Positions 1 through 9,841 of a DNA stretch of 64,000 nucleotides are shown here, piece after piece. Below the pieces are notes generated by a model. That model was not told the origin of the DNA. It ran no database searches and saw nothing but the letters and a program-made list of their open reading frames with translations. Made by a program: the position numbers and the translations under genes. This DNA comes from an uncultured Alphaproteobacteria bacterium (lineage in GTDB: Bacteria > Pseudomonadota > Alphaproteobacteria > HIMB59), in assembly GCA_902619375.1 (NCBI GenBank), contig CACNEB010000004.1, forward strand, positions 1 to 64,000, written 5' to 3'. How positions within the stretch are numbered: position 1 is the first letter of the stretch; every line of letters begins with the position of its first letter.

Positions 1-2181
1 TGCACTGGAGTGTTCAGGACCCATACCCTCATGACCATGAGGTAATAACATGACTAATCCACTCATTTGCATCCATTTTCTCTCACTTGAAGCAATAAAC
101 TGGTCAATGATAATTTGGGCACCGTTGGCAAAATCTCCAAATTGGGCCTCCCATAAAACCAAAGTATTTGGGTCTGCTAACGAGTACCCATATTCAAAAC
201 CTAGGACACCTAATTCAGAGAGAAAACTATCAATTACTTCAAACTGTTTTTGATTTTTAGCAATGTGATTGAGTGGAATATATCTCTCTTCTGATTTTTG
301 ATCATAAAAAACTGAGTGTCTCTGACTGAAAGTTCCCCTTCCAGAATCTTGACCTGCAAGCCTCACTCTATATCCTTCCTTTAACAATGCTCCAAATGCT
401 AAAGCCTCAGCAAAAGACCAGTCAATATTCTTTCCTGATTTTATTGAAGTTAATCTAGATTTATTAAACTTTTCTAATTTCGGATGAAGATTAAATCCTT
501 TAGGTATTTGTGAAATTTTTGTGCCAATTTCCTTTAAGGATTTTTCTGACTCAGCTGTTCTACCTCTTCTAAGTGGATCTTTTGGTGCAAGACTTAATCC
601 ACTCCATTGTCCACCCATCCAAGATTTTGTTTTTAATTTATAGTTTTTTGCTTTTTCAAATTTCTTCTCGAGATCAGACCATATTCTGTCTTTGATGAAG
701 TCTACCTGTTTTGTATTTACTACTTCTTGGCTTATAAGTTTATCTGCATAAATACTAGCAACTGTTTTTTTCTTTTTTATAGTTTGATACATCAATGGTT
801 GAGTGAAAGAGGGCTCATCACCCTCGTTATGTCCATGTTTTCTGTAACAAAACATATCGACAAGTGTATCTTTTTTGAATGTGTTTCTAAATTCTGTTGC
901 GGCTCTTGAGGCTAAAACAACAGCCTCTGGGTCATCTCCATTTACATGAAATATTGGGGATTGAACAATTTTTCCTATCTCTGAAGAGTAAGGCGCAGAT
1001 CGGCTATATTGAGGACTAGTTGTAAAACCAATTTGATTATTAATAATAAAGTGAATTAATCCACCAATTCTGTAGCCATTTAATTGTGACATAGTAAAGG
1101 TTTCAGCAACAATACCTTGTCCAGCAATTGCTGCGTCTCCATGAATTAGTAGGCCTGAAACTTTCGTATTATTTTTGTCTTGAATGATTGTTTGTTTAGC
1201 TCTTATTTTGCCAGCTACAACTGGATTTACCGCTTCTAAGTGAGAGGGATTAGCTGCCATACTCACATGAATAATCTTACCTCCAAAACTTCTATCAGAG
1301 CTTGCACCTAAATGATATTTAACATCACCAGAGCCCTGATCACTGAGGGCATTCTCGCCTCCATGGATAAATTCTCCAAAAATTTGAACATGAGGTTTTT
1401 TTACTATGTTAGCTAATATATTTAGTCTTCCTCTGTGGGCGCATGCAAAGGAAAAATCTTCTACACCATATTCTGAGGATCTTTTTAAAATCTGTTCAAG
1501 CGCTGGTATTGTAGACTCAGCTCCTTCAAGTCCAAATCTTTTGGTACCTCTGTACTTTGTATCTAGAAACTTTTCAAAATATTCTGCTGTAATTAATCTC
1601 TCCAAGATTGTCCTTTTACCCTTAGAGGTTAATTGCATGTCTTTTTTTTCTTCTATTCTATCCTTCAGCCATTTGTATTCTTCAGCGGACTGAATATGTT
1701 TGTATTCAATTGCCAAGGTACCAGAATAGATGCTTTGAAGTTTTTCAAAAACTTCACGTACAGTAGCTTTCTGAAATCCTAAATATCCAAATAGAAAAAT
1801 TTTTCGATCATAATCTTTTTTTTGAAAACCGTAATACTCGGGATCTAAACCTGATGGATTGTTCTTTGCCATTAAACCTAAAGGGTCAAGATCAGCTATA
1901 AGGTGCCCTATCTCTCTGTAAGCTCTTATCATCATAACAAGTCGAAGAGAGTCAGTAATTGCCTGATCAAGGGAAATTTGATTAAAATCAATGTCTCTTG
2001 AGGTCTCTGACCAATTTATTTTTTGATAGTCAGCTAGAATAGAGATTTCCTCAGGTGCGAGAGCTTTAAAGAATTCATGCCAGCTCTTATCAACAAGACT
2101 TGGGTCTTTTATATAATCTCTATATATCGCTATTACTTGAGAGGCATTATTAGTTGTGAGAAATGAATTATAAGATCTCAT
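1..2181 (-). CDS. sucA: 2-oxoglutarate dehydrogenase E1 component (3' end beyond window)
   Basis: Thiamine-diphosphate-dependent E1 subunit of the 2-oxoglutarate dehydrogenase complex, decarboxylating 2-oxoglutarate in the TCA cycle. The first 727 residues are present (family about 940); the gene leaves the window at position 1. The N-terminus (MRSYNSFLTT) is followed by the E1 lipoyl-partner segment with DPSLVDKSWHEFF. Later come GDAAIAGQGIVAE and INNQIGFTT, the thiamine-site motif FCYRKHGHNEGDEP, and near the edge LLPHGHEGMGPEHSSA, all hallmarks of SucA. It lies 51 bp behind mdh on the same strand and closes the visible part of an sdhCDAB-mdh-sucA operon; sucB would be expected beyond the left edge. 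The start is the ATG at 2181, the first in frame after the mdh stop. Confidence 0.97.
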   Translation of the reverse strand, partial: MRSYNSFLTTNNASQVIAIYRDYIKDPSLVDKSWHEFFKALAPEEISILADYQKINWSETSRDIDFNQISLDQAITDSLRLVMMIRAYREIGHLIADLDPLGLMAKNNPSGLDPEYYGFQKKDYDRKIFLFGYLGFQKATVREVFEKLQSIYSGTLAIEYKHIQSAEEYKWLKDRIEEKKDMQLTSKGKRTILERLITAEYFEKFLDTKYRGTKRFGLEGAESTIPALEQILKRSSEYGVEDFSFACAHRGRLNILANIVKKPHVQIFGEFIHGGENALSDQGSGDVKYHLGASSDRSFGGKIIHVSMAANPSHLEAVNPVVAGKIRAKQTIIQDKNNTKVSGLLIHGDAAIAGQGIVAETFTMSQLNGYRIGGLIHFIINNQIGFTTSPQYSRSAPYSSEIGKIVQSPIFHVNGDDPEAVVLASRAATEFRNTFKKDTLVDMFCYRKHGHNEGDEPSFTQPLMYQTIKKKKTVASIYADKLISQEVVNTKQVDFIKDRIWSDLEKKFEKAKNYKLKTKSWMGGQWSGLSLAPKDPLRRGRTAESEKSLKEIGTKISQIPKGFNLHPKLEKFNKSRLTSIKSGKNIDWSFAEALAFGALLKEGYRVRLAGQDSGRGTFSQRHSVFYDQKSEERYIPLNHIAKNQKQFEVIDSFLSELGVLGFEYGYSLADPNTLVLWEAQFGDFANGAQIIIDQFIASSERKWMQMSGLVMLLPHGHEGMGPEHSSA

Positions 2182-2232
2182 TAATAGGTTTATGTATACG
2201 CCTATCTAATAAAGATGTCATTTGATTTTTGA

Positions 2233-3177
2233 TCATAAAAGCTTGTCAACAGCTGATACTAAACCCTGCACAGATTTGACAGATTTTTTTAACATTAATT
2301 TCTCTTTGGCTGTAAGTTTTACCTCAATAATTTTTTCAATTCCTTTATTTCCAATAATTGTAGGTACTCCCATATACATATTTTTAAGGCCATATTGGCC
2401 ATTGATATAAGCAGCACAAGGTAAAAGTTTTTTTTGATTTAATAAAAAAGCCTCTGCCATCTGAATTGCCGAACTAGCAGGTGCGTAGAAAGCTGATCCA
2501 TTTTTTAATAACTTCACGATTTCACCACCGCCCATTCTTGTTCGATCGACTATTTTTTCAATTTTTGAATAAGGGAATTTTTTTAGCTTTATAAAATCGA
2601 TTAAAGGGACACCTCCTATTGTTGTGTAATTAATTAGAGGCACCATGTCATCTCCATGGCCTCCTAATACAAATGTTTCAACATCATTCACTGATACCTT
2701 CAAAGCATCTGATAAGAAGTATTTCATTCGGGAGGAGTCCAATACTCCCGCCATGCCCACACACATGTTTTTGGGTAGTTTGGAATATTTCTGGAGAACG
2801 TATACCATCGCATCTAGTGGATTTGTAATACAAATAACAAATGCCTTAGGAGCATATTTTTTTATATCTAGACCAATTTTTTTTATTATTTTTCCATTGA
2901 TCTCGAGTAAATCATCTCTACTCATTCCAGGTTTACGGGGTAAGCCAGCAGTTATGATTATAACGTCAGATCCCTTCATTTTTGAAAAATCATTGGTACC
3001 CTCTATTGAACCTGTGAAACCTTCGACTGCTGATGATTGACTAAGGTCTAAAGCTTTTCCTTGAGGCATCCCGGTAACAACATCAATAAGTGTTATATTA
3101 CCGAGTTTTTTTAAAGCTAATAAATGTGCGAGTGTGCCTCCAATATTTCCAGCACCAATTAATGAGATTTTATTCAC
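2233..3177 (-). CDS. mdh: Malate dehydrogenase
   Basis: NAD-dependent oxidation of malate to oxaloacetate, a cytoplasmic TCA step. The 314-residue length fits the LDH-like MDH family. Visible features are the Rossmann start [18 protein letters not shown], the catalytic-loop arginines in [15 protein letters not shown] (about 78-92), [10 protein letters not shown] (about 117-126) and the catalytic histidine in [13 protein letters not shown]. These match the LDH-like alphaproteobacterial and mitochondrial-precursor type. Its ATG overlaps the end of sdhB by 4 bp, so translation is probably coupled with the succinate dehydrogenase genes. Confidence 0.97.
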   Translation of the reverse strand: MNKISLIGAGNIGGTLAHLLALKKLGNITLIDVVTGMPQGKALDLSQSSAVEGFTGSIEGTNDFSKMKGSDVIIITAGLPRKPGMSRDDLLEINGKIIKKIGLDIKKYAPKAFVICITNPLDAMVYVLQKYSKLPKNMCVGMAGVLDSSRMKYFLSDALKVSVNDVETFVLGGHGDDMVPLINYTTIGGVPLIDFIKLKKFPYSKIEKIVDRTRMGGGEIVKLLKNGSAFYAPASSAIQMAEAFLLNQKKLLPCAAYINGQYGLKNMYMGVPTIIGNKGIEKIIEVKLTAKEKLMLKKSVKSVQGLVSAVDKLL

Positions 3178-3977
3178 TTATTATCCATTTTGGATATTTC
3201 ATGTTTTATTTCAGCTATCGCTTTAGCTGGATTTAATCCTTTCGGACAAGAGTTCGTACAATTCATAATCGAATGACATCTATATAGTTTAAAACTATCA
3301 TCTAATTCATTCAACCTTTCTTTTTTTTCTTCATCTCTACTATCTTGTATCCAGCGATTTGCTTGAAGCAATACAGCTGGTCCTAAATATTTATCCTCGT
3401 TCCACCAATAACTAGGACAAGAAGTGCTACATGAGAAACACATAACACATTCCCATTTACCATCTAACATATCTCTGTCTTCGACTGACTGTAAGTTTTC
3501 ACGTTTATTATTTGGGGACTTTTTATTTAACCATGGTTTTATAGATTTAAATTGTTCAAATGCTTTTTTTAAATCAACCACTAGATCTTTTAAAACCTTC
3601 ATATGAGGAAGAGGATAAATATTTATTTCATCAGAACACTCTTCTATATGTTTTTGACATGCAAGTGTATTTACTCCATCTATGTTCATTGCACATGATC
3701 CACAAACACCCTCTCTACAAGATTTTCTAAAAGTTAAACTTGGATCAACTTCAGCTTTAATTTTATTTAATATATCTAGAACCATTGTTCCTGCTTTAGC
3801 TACATCAATTTCAAATCGATCGATTTGAGGAGGGGTATTTTCATCACCAGACCACCTATAAACATTTATAATTCGGATATCATGATTTTGTTGAGATTGC
3901 TCGTCAATGAGATCGACATTGGAATAAGATTTTCCTTTAACTGGAACTGAGTTTTTTGGAAGAGTAAGTTGTACCAA
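3174..3977 (-). CDS. sdhB: Succinate dehydrogenase iron-sulfur subunit
   Basis: Electron-transfer subunit of complex II, passing electrons from the SdhA flavin to quinone through three Fe-S clusters. The 267 residues show the plant-type ferredoxin motif [13 protein letters not shown] (about 85-97) with a further Cys in TLACQKH. The C-terminal ferredoxin domain carries [16 protein letters not shown] and [17 protein letters not shown]. It starts one base after the sdhA stop and overlaps mdh, so it sits in the middle of the operon. The N-terminus is slightly longer than usual, with about 25 residues before the ferredoxin fold. Confidence 0.97.
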   Translation of the reverse strand: MVQLTLPKNSVPVKGKSYSNVDLIDEQSQQNHDIRIINVYRWSGDENTPPQIDRFEIDVAKAGTMVLDILNKIKAEVDPSLTFRKSCREGVCGSCAMNIDGVNTLACQKHIEECSDEINIYPLPHMKVLKDLVVDLKKAFEQFKSIKPWLNKKSPNNKRENLQSVEDRDMLDGKWECVMCFSCSTSCPSYWWNEDKYLGPAVLLQANRWIQDSRDEEKKERLNELDDSFKLYRCHSIMNCTNSCPKGLNPAKAIAEIKHEISKMDNK

Positions 3978-5756
3978 TTAATATACCCTTACTTGTGGTT
4001 GGATGACAGAGATTTGATTACTCAGTGTAGTCATTCTCACTGGTCTATGGGTGACTTTATGATCAGTGACATCACCCCAAAAAAGAGTGTGTTTTAACCA
4101 ATTTTCATCATCTCTATCTGGAAAGTCCTCTCTAGCGTGAGCACCTCTACTTTCAGTTCTTTGCTCAGCAGAAACACCAACACTTCCAGCAACCTGCATT
4201 AAATTATGTAGTTCTAAAGCTTCAACTAAATCTGTATTAAAAACATCAGACTGATCTTTAACTTTTATATGTTTTAAATCTTGTGACATCGAGGCTAATT
4301 CATCATTGCCTAATTTCAAAGTTTCACTTTCTCTGTAAACACCAAATCTTTTTTGAACAGTCTTTTGCATCCTCTCTCTTAGCTCGCCGACTGAAACATC
4401 TCCTTTGTTACTTTTAATGGACTCTAATCTCTCTATGATAGAATTTGTTTGCGACAGAGATGGTGTTCTCAATGACTCTTTGGTATCAATAACTTGGCCA
4501 GCCTGAATTGCTGCACCCCTTCCAAAAACTACGAGCTCAGCTAAAGCATTTGTTCCAAGTCGATTAGCTCCATGAACTGAAGCGCATGCAGCTTCTCCGA
4601 TAGCCATTAGTCCCTCACAGACTTCTTCTGAATTGGAGTCATTTGGTTTCAAAACCTCTGCTTTAAAGTTTGTAGGAATTCCGCCCATACAATAATGAAC
4701 AGTTGGAATTACTGGGATTGGCTCTTTTGAAATATCTCTTCCACAAAAGGCTTTAACTGACTCAGAAATACCAGGTAATCTTTTTGCAAGCATATCAGCA
4801 TCAAGATGTTCCAAATGGAGATTTATATAATCTTTGTTAGGTCCGCATCCTCTACCTGCGCTAATCTCTTTACTTATGAATCTTGATATAACATCTCTTG
4901 CAGCCAGGTCTTTTGCATTCGGGGCATATTCTAACATAAACCTTGTGCCTTCGTTGTTCTTAAGAATACCTCCTTCACCTCTAGCTGCTTCTGAAATTAA
5001 AACACCCACACCATATATTCCTGTTGGATGGAATTGAATAAACTCCATATCAGATAGAGGAAGACCGGCTCTTAACGCTATGCCTGCTCCATCACCAGTG
5101 CAAATATGGGCACTTGTTGAGGATTGAAAAATTCTTCCATAGCCCCCAGTTGCGAGAATAGTCATTTTTGCAATAAAACGATGCAATGATCCGTCCTCTA
5201 TACTTATTGCTAAAAGACCACAAATTGTATCATTATCATCTTTCAGTAAGTCTATAGCGAAATATTCGTTATAAAAATCAACGTCATTTTTGAGGCTTTG
5301 TTGATACAGAGTATGGAGTAATGCATGGCCGGTCCTGTCAGCTGCAGCGCAAGCACGGCTTGCTGGCTCGCCTTTACCATTTTTTGTCATATGGCCACCA
5401 AAAGGTCTTTGATAAATCTTACCATCATCTGTTCTTGAAAATGGCATACCATAATGTTCAAGCTCAACAATTGAGTCGACTGCATTTGAGCATAAATATT
5501 CAATACTGTCTTGATCACCCAGCCAGTCTGAGCCTTTTACAGTGTCAAACATATGCCACTGCCAGCTGTCCTCGCCCATATTAGCTAAGGCAGCTCCAAT
5601 TCCACCTTGAGCCGCAACAGTATGACTTCTTGTAGGGTAAACTTTTGAGACACATGCAGTTTTAAGGCCTTGTTCAGAGCAACCTAAAGCTGCTCTCAAG
5701 CCCGCTCCACCAGCACCTAATACAACTACATCTAATTTATGATCTGTATAATTCAT
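3978..5756 (-). CDS. sdhA: Succinate dehydrogenase flavoprotein subunit
   Basis: Catalytic FAD subunit of complex II, oxidising succinate to fumarate on the cytoplasmic face of the inner membrane. The FAD-binding [10 protein letters not shown] lies near residues 14-23. The flavinylation histidine is H45 in [19 protein letters not shown], the active-site arginine region in SEAARGEGG, and [11 protein letters not shown] follow in family order. An upstream in-frame ATG at 5801 exists, but the extra 15 residues resemble nothing in the family and would overlap sdhD. The ATG at 5756 lies just after the sdhD stop and gives the normal N-terminus and 592 residues. Confidence 0.97.
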   Translation of the reverse strand: MNYTDHKLDVVVLGAGGAGLRAALGCSEQGLKTACVSKVYPTRSHTVAAQGGIGAALANMGEDSWQWHMFDTVKGSDWLGDQDSIEYLCSNAVDSIVELEHYGMPFSRTDDGKIYQRPFGGHMTKNGKGEPASRACAAADRTGHALLHTLYQQSLKNDVDFYNEYFAIDLLKDDNDTICGLLAISIEDGSLHRFIAKMTILATGGYGRIFQSSTSAHICTGDGAGIALRAGLPLSDMEFIQFHPTGIYGVGVLISEAARGEGGILKNNEGTRFMLEYAPNAKDLAARDVISRFISKEISAGRGCGPNKDYINLHLEHLDADMLAKRLPGISESVKAFCGRDISKEPIPVIPTVHYCMGGIPTNFKAEVLKPNDSNSEEVCEGLMAIGEAACASVHGANRLGTNALAELVVFGRGAAIQAGQVIDTKESLRTPSLSQTNSIIERLESIKSNKGDVSVGELRERMQKTVQKRFGVYRESETLKLGNDELASMSQDLKHIKVKDQSDVFNTDLVEALELHNLMQVAGSVGVSAEQRTESRGAHAREDFPDRDDENWLKHTLFWGDVTDHKVTHRPVRMTTLSNQISVIQPQVRVY

Positions 5757-5757
5757 A

Positions 5758-6069
5758 TTAAATAAATAACACCGGTAAAAAGAAGAGAAAGGAAATACCA
5801 ATAATGACGTCTGTTATTAAAGAATAAAGTTTCATTTTATTTAATTGAAAATAATCTTCATAAACTTTGCCCAGTTGAATTCTAATATGAAGCATTGATA
5901 TGATAAAAAAAATTAATAATAAAATCTTATTAGTGTAAGATGATAATGAGATATTAAGAGAATTTACATCGGAGTAAGAACTTAAAAAAAATAAAATAAA
6001 CCAATAACTAATAGGAATTAACGCTAGATATAAAATTCTTTCTATTTTCCACTTTTGAGATGCTTTCAT
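5758..6069 (-). CDS. sdhD: Succinate dehydrogenase membrane anchor subunit
   Basis: Hydrophobic anchor subunit of complex II that, with SdhC, holds heme b and the quinone site. The product has about 103 residues with three predicted membrane segments (about 10-32, 45-62 and 80-102). The histidine and arginine in [15 protein letters not shown] match the family heme/quinone region LHxxxGLxxVxxDY. The ATG at 6069 overlaps the sdhC stop as TAATG and starts [12 protein letters not shown], like the family W-x-x-x-R start. A start five codons upstream at 6084 is possible but less likely. Sequence similarity is weak, so the call rests partly on position. Confidence 0.85.
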   Translation of the reverse strand: MKASQKWKIERILYLALIPISYWFILFFLSSYSDVNSLNISLSSYTNKILLLIFFIISMLHIRIQLGKVYEDYFQLNKMKLYSLITDVIIGISFLFFLPVLFI

Positions 6070-6434
6070 TAAAATATCATCCAAGTAAAAATCAAAGTCA
6101 TAATAATATTTGCTACTAGAATAAGATATGTCACTAAGTAGACATTTTTAAGATCCATTCCAATTGAAAATGACCATAAGAAATATTTAAAACCGTTTAA
6201 CAAATGATGATTAAAAATAAAAAACCAAAAGACAAATATTAGCTTTATAGGTAGCAAGTTTATCAACAATGTTAATACTTGATTAAGTTGAGGGAAAAAA
6301 TTTAAGCTTCCTAACCAAATTGCAAAAAAAGGTAAAGAAAATGCAAATGCAATTGCTCCTATCCTGCTGGAGATAGAAAATACCATTGTCAAAAAAGGCC
6401 TATATATTTGCAAATGGGGTGATATTGGAGCCAT
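6069..6434 (-). CDS. sdhC: Succinate dehydrogenase cytochrome b556 subunit
   Basis: Heme-b-binding membrane subunit of complex II. The 121 residues start MAPISPHLQIYRPF, the conserved SPHLxIYR entry. SSRIGAIAFAF corresponds to the family S-x-x-HRxTG segment but lacks the usual His. NHHLLNGFKYFLWS matches the heme-ligand helix motif. Three membrane segments are evident. It is the first gene of the TCA operon, and the 296 bp upstream separates it from the divergent TRAP genes. Confidence 0.93.
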   Translation of the reverse strand: MAPISPHLQIYRPFLTMVFSISSRIGAIAFAFSLPFFAIWLGSLNFFPQLNQVLTLLINLLPIKLIFVFWFFIFNHHLLNGFKYFLWSFSIGMDLKNVYLVTYLILVANIIMTLIFTWMIF

Positions 6435-6596
6435 AGAAAGGCAATATATTTAAAAATGTCTTATAGTAAAAAACTATTATTTTATTAATTCATGCGTAAC
6501 ATGAATAAATAAGGCTGTGGAAAAAATGTTAATCAAATTGCCCATTCATTAAAATTAAGGTTCTGAAAATGCCCTATATTCAATTAAAATTCAATC

Positions 6597-6680
6597 AGGT
6601 CGTGAACATTTTTGTTTAAATGTGCCGAATCTCACCCCGCATGAGAAAGCTTTATTCATATAAAGTTGGCACCACGACCT
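6597..6680. promoter_or_regulatory. Cloverleaf-like inverted-repeat structure, candidate cis-regulatory RNA
   Basis: Nested inverted repeats are seen directly. A perfect 8-bp outer stem pairs 6597-6604 (AGGTCGTG) with 6673-6680 (CACGACCT). Inside are ACATTT/AAATGT (6606-6611 with 6618-6623), GCC/GGC (6624-6626 with 6668-6670), TCTCA/TGAGA with a 7-base loop (6630-6634 with 6642-6646), and CTTTAT/ATAAAG with a 4-base loop (6650-6655 with 6660-6665). On the minus strand a weak promoter-like pair would put a transcript start at the outer stem, making it the sdhC leader. On the plus strand it lies 50 bp before dctQ. There is no T-arm consensus, so it is not a tRNA, and I recognise no known riboswitch class. 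Confidence 0.5.
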
Positions 6681-6716
6681 ATCAATATACTCTCTTTAAT
6701 ATGTTTATTGTCTATA

Positions 6717-6722
6717 TATAAT
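6717..6722 (+). promoter_or_regulatory. Putative -10 box for the TRAP genes
   Basis: A perfect TATAAT ends 8 bases before the dctQ ATG at 6731. No Shine-Dalgarno sequence lies between them. If used, transcription would start at or within about two bases of the start codon, giving a leaderless mRNA. No good -35 hexamer is seen at the matching distance. Confidence 0.4.
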
Positions 6723-6730
6723 CTGCTGCT

Positions 6731-7255
6731 ATGTCTGCTTTGGCACAATTATCCAAATTTATTGATCGATTTAATACATTCATAGGATATCTGTGTGCTT
6801 TTTTTGTTTTTTCTATGGTTATAGTTGTATTCACTGTTGTCGTCTTAAGATATGGGTTCAATATTGGATTTATATGGATGCAAGAAGTTTATGTTTGGCT
6901 TCATAGTTTTGTTTTCATGTTGGGTGCTGGTTTCACTTATTTAGCAAATGAACATGTTAGAATAGACGTCTTTTACCGAGAGGCATCAAAAAAATATAAA
7001 GCTGCAGTTGACTTGTTAGGAAATATTTTTTTGCTTCTACCATTTTTGTATATTATTTGGAAATACAGCTATCCTTTTGTCTATAGATCTTTTTTAATGA
7101 ATGAAGTATCCAGAGAAGCTGGGGGTATGCCAGCTTTATATATTTTAAAAAGTGCAATTTTATGGTTTTGTATAGTTTTATTTCTTCAGTTAATTTCAAA
7201 TGTAATTAAATCAATACTAACACTTACAAATCATCAAGGGTCTAGTGACAAATAA
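6731..7255 (+). CDS. dctQ: TRAP transporter small membrane subunit (DctQ family)
   Basis: Small permease subunit of a tripartite ATP-independent periplasmic transporter, working with the large subunit DctM in the inner membrane. The 174 residues have four membrane segments. EVYVWLHSFVFMLGAGFTY followed by EHVRIDVFYR (about 60-90) is typical of the DctQ family. The stop overlaps the dctM start as TAATG. No ribosome binding site precedes the ATG. The binding protein is encoded nearby on the opposite strand (8681-9808). Confidence 0.93.
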   Translation: MSALAQLSKFIDRFNTFIGYLCAFFVFSMVIVVFTVVVLRYGFNIGFIWMQEVYVWLHSFVFMLGAGFTYLANEHVRIDVFYREASKKYKAAVDLLGNIFLLLPFLYIIWKYSYPFVYRSFLMNEVSREAGGMPALYILKSAILWFCIVLFLQLISNVIKSILTLTNHQGSSDK

Positions 7256-8631
7256 TGATAAGCCCTGAAATTTTAGCGATCGTAATGTTCTTAACAACAT
7301 TGGGGTTATTACTTTTTGGTTTTCCTGTAGCCTTCACACTTGCAGGAACAGCTCTTTTATTTGGATTTATAGGTGATTTTTTAGAAATTTTTAATTTTAG
7401 AATGCTAGGATTTTTTCCTCAGCGCATATTTGGAACAATGATCAATGAGCCCCTCGTAGCGGTGCCTCTTTTTATTTTTATGGGAATTATGCTGGAAAAA
7501 ACAAAAATTGCAGCTGGTCTTTTACAATCTATTGGTGAGCTTTTTGGGGCTACAAAAGGAGGTCTAGGTATTGGTGTTGTGATAGTAGGTATGCTGCTTG
7601 CAGCATCAACAGGAATTGTTGGGGCAACAGTTGTTACAATGGGAATGCTCTCTTTGCCATCTATGATGAAAGCTGGATATGATCAAAAAATAGCTACAGG
7701 CACTATTTGTGCAGCTGGAACATTGGGACAAATAATTCCACCTTCAATTGTTTTAGTTTTATTAGCAACAATTTTACAAGGAGCAAATGAAGAAGCGGCA
7801 ATGTTAGTTGGTAATTTAGCTCCTGACCCAGTAACTGCAATTGATTTGTTTGCGGGCGCAATATTACCTGGACTAATGTTGGTAGTATTATTCATTATAT
7901 TCATTTTTTTTTACGCAAGAATAAATCCACTATCCTGTCCTCCAGTGGAAACGACAAGGTCAAGAGGGGAGATTTATATTGAAGCAGCTAAATCTGTGAT
8001 TCCTCCAATAACTCTAATTGTATTAGTTTTAGGGTCCATACTTTTTGGCATTGCAACACCTACAGAGTCTGCTTCAGTTGGTGCAGTAGGTGCAGCAATG
8101 ATAGCACTTTTAAAAGGTGAGTTGAATTTTAAGAACCTCAAGGAAACAGCAATAGGAACAGTAAAGCTTAGTTCATTTGTTTTTGTAATATTAATTGGAG
8201 CGTCAATGTTTTCATTAGTTTTTCGTGCTTTTGGTGGTGATGAAATGATTGAACATTTTCTCGGTAATTTGCCAGGTGGACTTTACGCAGCTCTAATTTT
8301 AGTTATGGTAGTTATATTTCTTTTGGGTTTCTTTCTAGATTATATAGAGATAATTTTTGTCATTGTACCATTAGTGGGGCCAATATTAATTGCAAATGGA
8401 GCTGATCCATTGTGGCTTGGTATTCTCATATCGTTGAATCTACAAACAAGTTTCCTAACTCCACCATTTGGTTTTTCCTTATTTTTTTTAAGAGGAGTAG
8501 CTCCAGACAATATTCAAACCAGAAATATGTATAAAGGTGTAATTCCATTTATTGGAATTCAAATATTAGCAATATTAATTGTTGGTTTTTATCCAGAGAT
8601 TGCAACTTGGTTGCCTGATAAAATGTTTTAA
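7255..8631 (+). CDS. dctM: TRAP transporter large membrane subunit (DctM family)
   Basis: Large permease subunit that moves the organic acid with sodium across the inner membrane. The 458 residues form about 12 membrane segments. Family landmarks are VAVPLFIFMGIMLEKTKIA, GGLGIGVVIVGMLLAASTGIVGATVVTMG split across residues 100-130, GTLGQIIPPSIVLV and the C-terminal TSFLTPPFGFSLFFLRGVAP. It is coupled to dctQ by a TAATG overlap and followed by a hairpin terminator at 8644-8660. Confidence 0.95.
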   Translation: MISPEILAIVMFLTTLGLLLFGFPVAFTLAGTALLFGFIGDFLEIFNFRMLGFFPQRIFGTMINEPLVAVPLFIFMGIMLEKTKIAAGLLQSIGELFGATKGGLGIGVVIVGMLLAASTGIVGATVVTMGMLSLPSMMKAGYDQKIATGTICAAGTLGQIIPPSIVLVLLATILQGANEEAAMLVGNLAPDPVTAIDLFAGAILPGLMLVVLFIIFIFFYARINPLSCPPVETTRSRGEIYIEAAKSVIPPITLIVLVLGSILFGIATPTESASVGAVGAAMIALLKGELNFKNLKETAIGTVKLSSFVFVILIGASMFSLVFRAFGGDEMIEHFLGNLPGGLYAALILVMVVIFLLGFFLDYIEIIFVIVPLVGPILIANGADPLWLGILISLNLQTSFLTPPFGFSLFFLRGVAPDNIQTRNMYKGVIPFIGIQILAILIVGFYPEIATWLPDKMF

Positions 8632-8643
8632 TAAAATAATCAC

Positions 8644-8660
8644 CCCCGAACATTTCGGGG
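8644..8660. terminator. Hairpin terminator between convergent dctM and dctP
   Basis: Perfect 7-bp stem CCCCGAA/TTCGGGG with a 3-base loop (CAT), placed between two convergent stop codons. It lacks long T runs on either side but is well positioned to serve both strands. Confidence 0.7.
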
Positions 8661-8680
8661 ATGATATAAATATCATGAAT

Positions 8681-9808
8681 TTATGCTGATGGATAAGTAA
8701 ATGGGAGACTTCTAACTCTCATGTACTCTTTCTCAGACGTATTTGTCCACCTTAGAATTGAGGATCTAAATTCAACAATATGTGAAAAAAGAGCCTGTGA
8801 AACTGGGTCTTCAGCAGCAATAGCGCTACAAACCTCACCTGCTCTTTGACCTAGAGCATTCATAACAGGATCTGGAAGTTGTCTCATTTGAACACCATGT
8901 TCGTTAATGAGTTTCTGGTATGAACTATCATTAACAGCTTGGAAAAAAGATAGCACTTCCATATTGACAGCTTTTGAAGCAACAGTAATTAGTTCTCTTG
9001 TTGCATCATCTAGCTTCTCCCACTCAAACATATCTATTGAACAGTCTAAGATTGTTGCTGGCTCATGCCATCCAGGATTGTAGTAATATTTAGCTGCTTG
9101 ATGTAAACCTTTACCTAAGTCAGCTGCTGGACCAATCCATTCTGTAGCATCAATAGCACCAGAAGCAAGTGAAGGAAGCACATCCGCACCTGCTAAAAGA
9201 ACAGTGTTAGCACCAAATGATTTTAATACTTCACCGCCAAGACCAGGCATTCTTATTTTTAAACCTTCAAAATCTGCGAGTGAGTTAATTTCTTTATTAA
9301 ACCAACCACCCATCTGGTTACCAGTATTTCCCATTGGAAGAAATTTTACACCAATAGCATTGTATGCTTTGTCTGCTGCTTCAATTCCTCCGCCATAATA
9401 ACACCATGCATTTTGTTCTTGAGCTGTAAGACCAAAAGGTAAAGCCGCAGAAAATGAAGGTGCCATACTGATGTTAGTCCAATAGTAACCAGCGCCATAA
9501 GCCATTTGAGCCGCACCAGATCTAACCGCATCTAGTGACTCAAGAGGTGGCACTAATTCCCCACCATGATATACAGTGACTTTTAACTTATCAGATGCAT
9601 TATTAATATAACTAGCAAATCTATCTATTGCTTTGCCAAGACCACTTGCTTTGCCAAAAGCAGAACATGCAATCCATTCCATGTGCCCACCTGATATTGC
9701 TGGTGCTGGAAATGAAGAAACCGCTGCGGCACCCAGTGCTGCAGCACCTGCGCCTTTAAGGAAATTTCTTCTTTTCATGGTCTTATTGTTAGTCTTCTTT
9801 TTTGCCAT
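8681..9808 (-). CDS. dctP: TRAP transporter substrate-binding protein, TakP-like
   Basis: Periplasmic binding protein that delivers the substrate to DctQM. The 375 residues begin with a Tat-type signal: KRRNFLKGAGAAALGAAAVS (12-31) ending near APAIS. The mature domain has RMPGLGGEVLKSFGANTVLL with the substrate-carboxylate arginine, ATEWIGPAADL and AAKYYYNPGWHEPATILD. These match the TakP/DctP branch that binds 2-oxo acids or lactate with sodium; the exact substrate is inferred from family only. A strong AGGAGGGG ribosome site lies before the ATG. Its separate, minus-strand position allows expression independent of the permease. The gene is visibly richer in GC than its neighbours, as expected of a highly expressed binding protein. 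Confidence 0.93.
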   Translation of the reverse strand: MAKKKTNNKTMKRRNFLKGAGAAALGAAAVSSFPAPAISGGHMEWIACSAFGKASGLGKAIDRFASYINNASDKLKVTVYHGGELVPPLESLDAVRSGAAQMAYGAGYYWTNISMAPSFSAALPFGLTAQEQNAWCYYGGGIEAADKAYNAIGVKFLPMGNTGNQMGGWFNKEINSLADFEGLKIRMPGLGGEVLKSFGANTVLLAGADVLPSLASGAIDATEWIGPAADLGKGLHQAAKYYYNPGWHEPATILDCSIDMFEWEKLDDATRELITVASKAVNMEVLSFFQAVNDSSYQKLINEHGVQMRQLPDPVMNALGQRAGEVCSAIAAEDPVSQALFSHIVEFRSSILRWTNTSEKEYMRVRSLPFTYPSA

Positions 9809-9841
9809 AAATATTCCCCTCCTAATATTAGAAATAATTAA

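Noticed and set aside
727..1693. Plus-strand frames in the first 2 kb
   Set aside because: They are antisense to the clearly conserved sucA reading frame.
5757..5801. Extended sdhA start at 5801
   Set aside because: It would overlap sdhD and adds residues not found in SdhA; the ATG at 5756 fits the family N-terminus.
6597..6680. Possible tRNA gene from the cloverleaf shape
   Set aside because: No T-arm GTTCGA-type consensus, no CCA and no proper D arm; the folding is better described as a regulatory leader.
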